Assembly (NCBI GenBank): GCA_031274335.1
Contig: JAISQG010000085.1
Location: forward strand, 1-8,785
Direction of reading: 5' to 3'
DNA: 8,785 bases
From: Gracilibacteraceae bacterium
GTDB lineage: Bacteria > Bacillota > Desulfitobacteriia > Desulfitobacteriales > Syntrophobotulaceae
Shown: positions 5,480 through 8,785 of the stretch, piece by piece
Layout: every line of letters begins with the position of its first letter
Position numbering within the stretch: the first letter of the stretch is position 1
The notes under the pieces: model-generated
What the model was told of the DNA's origin: nothing
The model's input: only the letters and a program-made list of their open reading frames with translations
The model's database searches: none
Translations under genes and position numbers: made by a program

Positions 5480-6802
5480 GTGGAGGTTTGGAGCATCACG
5501 CGCCTGAACCGGGAAATAGCGCGGGTATTGCAGCAGGGTGCGCATTTGCAGGACATCCGGGTTGAGGGCGAAATTTCCGGGTTTAAGCATCACCTGGCTT
5601 CCGGCCACTGGTATTTCACGCTGAAAGACGCCGGGGCTGCGATTCGCGCCGTTATGTTCCGCGAGGACGCCGCCCGGATGTCCTTCAAGCCGCGGGACGG
5701 CCTGCTGGTCGCCGTGCGCGGCAGCACGCGCCTGTATGAGCGCGAAGGGCATGTACAGGTCTATGTGAGCGCCATGCAGCCGGCGGGGCAAGGCGCCCTT
5801 TGGCTGGAGTTCGACCGGCTCCGACATAAGCTCTGGGCGGAAGGGTTGTTCCGGCCGGAACATAAGAAAAAAATCCCGCTCTGCCCTCGGGCCGCCGGCA
5901 TCATCACAAGTCCGGAGGGAGCGGCTCTGCAAGACATCATCCGCGTCGCCCGCCGCCGCAATCCGGCTGTGCGCCTCGTCGTTCTGCCCGTCTCCGTGCA
6001 GGGCGGGACGGCGGCGCCGGAAATCGCCGCGGCGATCAGGCGAGCCAACCGCTGGGCGGCGCTTGATGTGCTCATCGTCGGCCGGGGCGGCGGCGCGCCG
6101 GAGGATTTGCAGGCTTTTAACACGGAAATCGTCGCCCGCGCCATAGCCGCTTCGTCCATCCCGGTCGTCGCCGCCGTGGGGCATGAAACAGACGTGACGA
6201 TCGCGGATTTTACCGCCGATTTGCGCGCGCCCACCCCTTCCGCCGCCGCGGAGCTCGTCGTGCCGGCGCGGAGCGCTTTGCAAGGGCAGTGCGCGGATTT
6301 GGCCGGGCTGCTCGCCGCGCGCATGGAACGGCAGATTGCGCGCAAAAGGCAGGCGCTGGAGATTTTTCGGGCGGCGCGGGTTCTGCGCCATCCGCGCGAA
6401 ATTTATGCCGTCCGGCGCCAGGAACTGGACTTCCTTTCCGAGCGCCTGACCGCCGCCGGGCGGCGGCGGGTGGAAGCAGGCCGCGCCGTGCTCGTGCGGG
6501 GCGCTGCGCGGTTGAACGCGGCCGGGGCCGGCCTTTTCGACGGTAAAGGGCGGGAAGCGGCTGTCCTCAGCGCGCGGCTTGAGGCTCTCAGCCCACTGGC
6601 CGTGCTTGGCCGGGGCTACGGGCTTGTCCGGGACGGAACCGGCGCCGTCATAACCGGCGTGGCGGCGGCACACCCCGGTCAGGCCGTGACCGTGCGGTTG
6701 AAGGACGGGCGGCTGGACTGCCGTGTGGAGGCGGTGCGGACTGAGAGAGAAGCGGACGGGAGGCGGACGGATGGAGGAAAAACAGGCGGCGGCGACGTTT
6801 GA
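5480..6802 (+). CDS. xseA: Exodeoxyribonuclease VII large subunit
   Basis: XseA is the catalytic subunit of exonuclease VII, which degrades single-stranded DNA from both ends with several XseB subunits. With GTG at 5480 the protein is 440 aa, normal for the family, and begins MEVWSITRLNREIARVL, the expected N-terminus. The GAGGGGG just upstream (5469-5475) can serve as Shine-Dalgarno; an in-frame TTG at 5435 has none. An OB-fold domain covers about residues 1-100 (RVEGEISGFKHH, GHWYFTLKD). The catalytic domain shows GIITSPEGAALQDI, GRGGGAPEDLQAFN near 200 and VGHETDVTIADFTADLRAPT near 232, the family signatures. A long helical region follows, and LGRGYGLVRD lies near 375. The C-terminal tail (GRRTDGGKTGGGDV) is low-complexity and overlaps xseB by 32 bp. 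Codon use is much more GC-rich than in the genes to the left. Confidence 0.96.
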   Translation: MEVWSITRLNREIARVLQQGAHLQDIRVEGEISGFKHHLASGHWYFTLKDAGAAIRAVMFREDAARMSFKPRDGLLVAVRGSTRLYEREGHVQVYVSAMQPAGQGALWLEFDRLRHKLWAEGLFRPEHKKKIPLCPRAAGIITSPEGAALQDIIRVARRRNPAVRLVVLPVSVQGGTAAPEIAAAIRRANRWAALDVLIVGRGGGAPEDLQAFNTEIVARAIAASSIPVVAAVGHETDVTIADFTADLRAPTPSAAAELVVPARSALQGQCADLAGLLAARMERQIARKRQALEIFRAARVLRHPREIYAVRRQELDFLSERLTAAGRRRVEAGRAVLVRGAARLNAAGAGLFDGKGREAAVLSARLEALSPLAVLGRGYGLVRDGTGAVITGVAAAHPGQAVTVRLKDGRLDCRVEAVRTEREADGRRTDGGKTGGGDV

Positions 6803-6998
6803 GGCGGGCTTGGAGCGGCTGCGCGCCATTGTGGCCCTGTTGGAAGACAACCAGATCCCGCTCGCGCAGGCGCTGGCCCTTTTTGAAGAAGGGGTGGGCT
6901 TGTTGCGGTTTTGCCGCGCGGAATTGGACAGGGCAGAAGAGCAGGTGAAAATCCTGACGGAAACAGACGGCCTTTTTCAACTGAGGGATTTCAACTGA
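6771..6998 (+). CDS. xseB: Exodeoxyribonuclease VII small subunit
   Basis: A 75-aa all-helical protein with the family pattern FEAGLERLRAIVALLEDNQI, PLAQALALFEEGVGLLRFCR and ELDRAEEQVKIL, matching XseB in length and order. XseB binds the coiled-coil arm of XseA and is needed for activity. ATG at 6771 follows GGGAGG (6758-6763) with 7-nt spacing and lies inside the end of xseA, so the two subunits are probably translationally coupled. Earlier in-frame starts would add residues not found in the family. The last codons (FQLRDFN) fall in a 14-bp tandem repeat. Confidence 0.95.
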   Translation: MEEKQAAATFEAGLERLRAIVALLEDNQIPLAQALALFEEGVGLLRFCRAELDRAEEQVKILTETDGLFQLRDFN

Positions 6999-7015
6999 CC
7001 GATTTGAACTGAGGA
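6974..7015 (+). repeat. Three imperfect 14-bp tandem units at the xseB stop
   Basis: TTTTCAACTGAGGG, ATTTCAACTGACCG and ATTTGAACTGAGGA follow one another without gaps. The xseB stop is the TGA of unit 2. Unit 3 supplies the GAGGA that lies upstream of the ispA start. Since 14 is not a multiple of 3, each unit is read in a different frame. Confidence 0.7.
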
Positions 7016-7022
7016 TCAGCCT

Positions 7023-7904
7023 ATGAGCTTTCAAGCCCAATACGCGCGCTACGCGGCGCTGGTAAACAATGCGCTCGCCTCCCTGCCTTGGGGAGATGAT
7101 TTGATGAGCCGCGCCATGACATACAGTTTGTTTGGCGGGGGCAAACGCATCCGGCCCGTGCTGGCTTTGGCCGCCGCCGAATTGACGGGCGGCGACCCGG
7201 AAGCGCTGGCGCTGCCGGCGGGCGGGCTGGAACTCATTCACACATATTCGCTCATCCACGACGATCTGCCCTGCATGGACGACGATGATACGCGCCGTGG
7301 CCGGCCGGCGAATCATATTGTTTTTGGGGAAGCGGCGGCGGTGCTGGCCGGGGACGCGCTGCTGACGCTCGGGTTGGAGCTGGTGGCCCGCCCACTGCCG
7401 GGGGTTCCGCCCGCGCGCAGCTTGGCGGCGGTGGCGCTTGTGGCCGGCGCGGCCGGCTGGTGCGGCATGGTTTGCGGCCAGATGCTGGATGCGGCGGGGG
7501 AGACGGGCGGCGAAGCCGGGGAGCGTCTGGCCTGGCTGGAGCGGATGCAGAGCATGAAAACATCGGCGCTGCTTGTGGCGTCGGCAGAGCTCGGCGCGGT
7601 GCTCGCGGGCGCGGGCGAGGCGGAGCTGGTCTCTTTGCGCGCCTATGCCGCCGCGCTGGGCGCCGCTTTTCAAATAAAGGACGATATCCTTGATGTGGAA
7701 GGCGACAGTTCCGTGCTGGGCAAGCCGGCCGGCAGCGACGCCAGATCCGCCAAGCTGACCTATCCGTCCTTGCTCGGACTGGAGAGGGCCGGGACTGTTT
7801 TACGGCAAAAAACGGAGGAAGCGGTGAACGCGCTGGCTGCCTGGGGAGAGGAAGCCGCGTTTTTGCGTGATTTGGCGGTTTCGGCCGCCGGCCGGGAAAA
7901 ATGA
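7023..7904 (+). CDS. ispA: Farnesyl diphosphate synthase (short-chain polyprenyl diphosphate synthase)
   Basis: This 293-aa cytoplasmic enzyme condenses isopentenyl diphosphate with allylic diphosphates to make C15 (possibly C20) product, feeding undecaprenyl carrier and quinone synthesis. Visible signatures are GGGKRIRP (38-45), the first aspartate-rich motif DDLPCMDDDDTRRG (80 onward) with the two-residue insertion typical of bacterial FPP synthases, GMVCGQMLD (148-156), the KT pair at 179-180, and the second motif FQIKDDILD (216-224) followed by GKPAGSDARSAKLTYPSLLG. Tyr75, the fifth residue before the first motif, is the usual bulky chain-length residue of type II FPP synthases. ATG at 7023 has GAGGA (7011-7015) upstream. 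The gene is 24 nt after xseB, as in many Bacillota, and shares its operon. GGPP synthesis cannot be excluded by sequence alone. Confidence 0.95.
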   Translation: MSFQAQYARYAALVNNALASLPWGDDLMSRAMTYSLFGGGKRIRPVLALAAAELTGGDPEALALPAGGLELIHTYSLIHDDLPCMDDDDTRRGRPANHIVFGEAAAVLAGDALLTLGLELVARPLPGVPPARSLAAVALVAGAAGWCGMVCGQMLDAAGETGGEAGERLAWLERMQSMKTSALLVASAELGAVLAGAGEAELVSLRAYAAALGAAFQIKDDILDVEGDSSVLGKPAGSDARSAKLTYPSLLGLERAGTVLRQKTEEAVNALAAWGEEAAFLRDLAVSAAGREK

Positions 7905-7909
7905 GATAA

Positions 7910-8374
7910 ATGGAATTTTTAAGCGGGTTATTCTCCAATCGCATCATGTGGGTGTCGCTGCTGGCCTGGCTGGTGGCACAATTGTTCAAGCTGTTTTTCC
8001 ATTTTTTGGTAGAACGCCGGGTGGATTTCAGCATACTGAAATCGTCGGGCGGATTTCCCAGTTCGCACACCTCCATCGTTTGCACGCTGGCGGCCGAAAC
8101 CGGGAAGACAGCGGGCTGGAGCAGCCCTGTTTTTGCCGTCGCCGTCGTCCTCGCGGTTATCGTTATGTATGACGCGGCCAACGTGCGCTGGGCTACGGGA
8201 GAGCATGCGCGCGTCATCAACCATTTGCTTGACATGCTGCTTGAATCGGATGCCAGCACGGAGTGGTTTGGGCAAAAGATTCCGAACGAAAAATTGAAGG
8301 AGATCATGGGACACACGCCGTTTGAGGTGTTCGGAGGCGCTATTCTCGGCATTTTGATCGCCGTGCTGTTTTGA
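7910..8374 (+). CDS. Divergent PAP2 family membrane protein (DUF212, YuiD-like)
   Basis: A 154-aa integral membrane protein with hydrophobic segments at about 12-34, 72-88 and 139-154. The sequence SSGGFPSSHTSIVCTLA (45-61) holds the PSSH motif, YDAANVRWATGEHARVIN (87-104) the conserved D, R and H residues, and GHTPFEVFGGAILG (134-147) the C-terminal signature. These define the divergent PAP2 (DUF212) family of Bacillota, cyanobacteria and plants. The PSSH and GEH residues resemble those of acid phosphatases, which suggests a lipid-phosphate phosphatase, but no activity is established for the family as far as I know. It begins 5 nt after the ispA stop with little ribosome-binding sequence, so it is probably translated by coupling. 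Its position after ispA makes a role on prenyl or lipid phosphates tempting, but this is inference. Confidence 0.92.
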   Translation: MEFLSGLFSNRIMWVSLLAWLVAQLFKLFFHFLVERRVDFSILKSSGGFPSSHTSIVCTLAAETGKTAGWSSPVFAVAVVLAVIVMYDAANVRWATGEHARVINHLLDMLLESDASTEWFGQKIPNEKLKEIMGHTPFEVFGGAILGILIAVLF

Positions 8375-8378
8375 GTTA

Positions 8379-8407
8379 TTTACTTTTGCGTCCGGGCGTG
8401 ATATAAT
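8379..8407 (+). promoter_or_regulatory. Promoter of tRNA-Arg
   Basis: TTTACT (8379-8384) and a perfect TATAAT (8402-8407) are 17 bp apart. The predicted transcription start is near 8414, 8 nt before the mature tRNA end. The tRNA is thus expressed on its own and not only by read-through from the ispA operon. Confidence 0.6.
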
Positions 8408-8421
8408 GCGTTTGTTTCACT

Positions 8422-8500
8422 GGCCTCGTAGCTCAGGTGGATAGAGCGGGGGTTTCCTAAACCCTGTCTTGCGGGGGTTCGAATCCTCCCGGGGCCACCA
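8422..8500 (+). tRNA. tRNA-Arg, anticodon CCT (reads AGG)
   Basis: A full cloverleaf can be drawn. The acceptor stem GGCCTCG pairs with CGGGGCC (one G-T pair), followed by discriminator A and an encoded CCA. The D stem is GCTC/GAGC. The anticodon stem GGGGT/ACCCT carries the loop TTCCTAA, so the anticodon is CCT. The T stem GGGGG/CCTCC has the standard TTCGAAT loop. The region between anticodon and T stems is 7 nt (GTCTTGC), slightly long for a class I tRNA. No clear terminator follows. Confidence 0.95.
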
Positions 8501-8505
8501 TATAT

Positions 8506-8746
8506 ACTTCCAAAGCAGTCAGGCAACATCTGGCAAACTCATCCTGGGCGGAAGGCCTGTCAGATAAACAGCTTTCATCACGTGTCAGCCGCTGCCTCCG
8601 TTTGCTTCGTGAACACGGGCTTATTAAAAAAATCCCTCATCAGCGCAAGTACAATTTAACCGATAAAGGACGAAAACTCACAACTGCCGTCATTTCGCTG
8701 CTTGCGTGCAGCATCTGTGAAAGATCTGCACAAGATTGCTTGTTGA
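8506..8746 (+). pseudogene. 3' fragment of a winged-helix (MarR-like C-terminus) protein gene with frameshift
   Basis: An open frame begins right after the tRNA with no start codon or ribosome-binding site and encodes a C-terminal winged helix: LSSRVSRCLRLLREHGLIKK, then IPHQRKYNLTDKGRKLTTAV. This matches the tail of a group of much longer proteins of unclear role that end in an 'S-R-x-L-R-x-L-R-x-H-G-L-I-x-K-(I/V)-P-x-x-x-x-Y-x-L-T-x-K-G-R' unit (recalled, not searched). After residue 'ISL' (near 8700) the family-like ending RAASVKDLHKIAC and a TGA (8744-8746) are found in the +1 frame. The original frame instead runs on, cysteine-rich and unlike the family, to the window end. A one-base insertion near 8697-8705 would explain this. 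The missing 5' part and the frameshift make it a decayed fragment. The fragment's left limit is uncertain. Confidence 0.6.
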
Positions 8747-8785
8747 ATTCTTGTTTTTATTGGGGTTTCGAATCTGTAAGTTACT

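Noticed and set aside
5408..6850. A 480-codon minus-strand frame opposite xseA
   Set aside because: Long antisense frames are expected in GC-rich coding DNA; the protein is rich in R, P, G and A without domain signatures, while xseA is unmistakable.
7252..8352. A 366-codon minus-strand frame opposite ispA and the PAP2 gene
   Set aside because: Antisense shadow: low-complexity P/R/S-rich sequence that spans two well-recognised genes.
1..8785. CRISPR array, complete insertion sequence or riboswitch
   Set aside because: No regularly spaced repeats, no transposase gene with terminal inverted repeats, and no conserved riboswitch core was seen on either strand.

Overview
The window looks like chromosome of an anaerobic, fairly GC-rich Bacillota (Firmicutes), perhaps Negativicutes or Clostridia. 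The pointers are the gene order xseA-xseB-ispA-divergent PAP2, strong Shine-Dalgarno sites with consensus sigma-A promoters, and a class I hybrid-cluster protein of the type found in strict anaerobes. The lineage is an inference from gene content only.

Layout. (1) 1-317, minus strand: the start of an M24-type (Xaa-Pro/creatinase-like) peptidase gene that runs off the left edge, with its promoter and a perfect 14-bp palindrome at 344-385. (2) 560-2710, plus strand: an operon in AT-richer DNA. It has a consensus-like promoter, a small XRE/Cro-type regulator, a 55-codon scar that is the C-terminal tail of an N6-adenine DNA methyltransferase, and an intact 556-aa AlbA_2/GHKL-ATPase/winged-helix protein (COG2865 type). 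The methyltransferase appears to have been removed by an internal deletion, leaving the regulator and accessory gene behind. (3) 2949-5260: divergent hcp (minus) and a Crp/Fnr-family regulator (plus) sharing a 125-bp control region. That region has one clear sigma-A promoter, one promoter with a -10 but no -35, and an FNR-geometry palindrome. Similar composite repeats sit at both edges of this pair (2698-2728 with 2810-2819; 5251-5280 with 5290-5301). (4) 5386-8374, plus strand, visibly GC-richer: a consensus promoter, then xseA, xseB (overlapping), ispA and a divergent PAP2 membrane protein, closely packed as one operon. (5) 8379-8500: promoter and tRNA-Arg(CCT). (6) 8506-8746: the 3' piece of a winged-helix protein gene lying directly against the tRNA, with a frameshift.

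How it works together. xseA and xseB encode the two subunits of exonuclease VII, and IspA makes farnesyl diphosphate; this is core metabolism. Hcp and its neighbouring regulator form a nitric oxide/nitrosative-stress unit. The block 338-5430 between the peptidase gene and xseA is accessory in character, holding a decayed modification operon and the stress pair, and was probably built by successive insertions and deletions.

No wholly new system is evident. The points most worth following are the methylase deletion scar with its retained ATPase, the two matching palindromes (one at hcp/crp, one at the peptidase promoter), and the repeats that bracket the hcp-crp pair.
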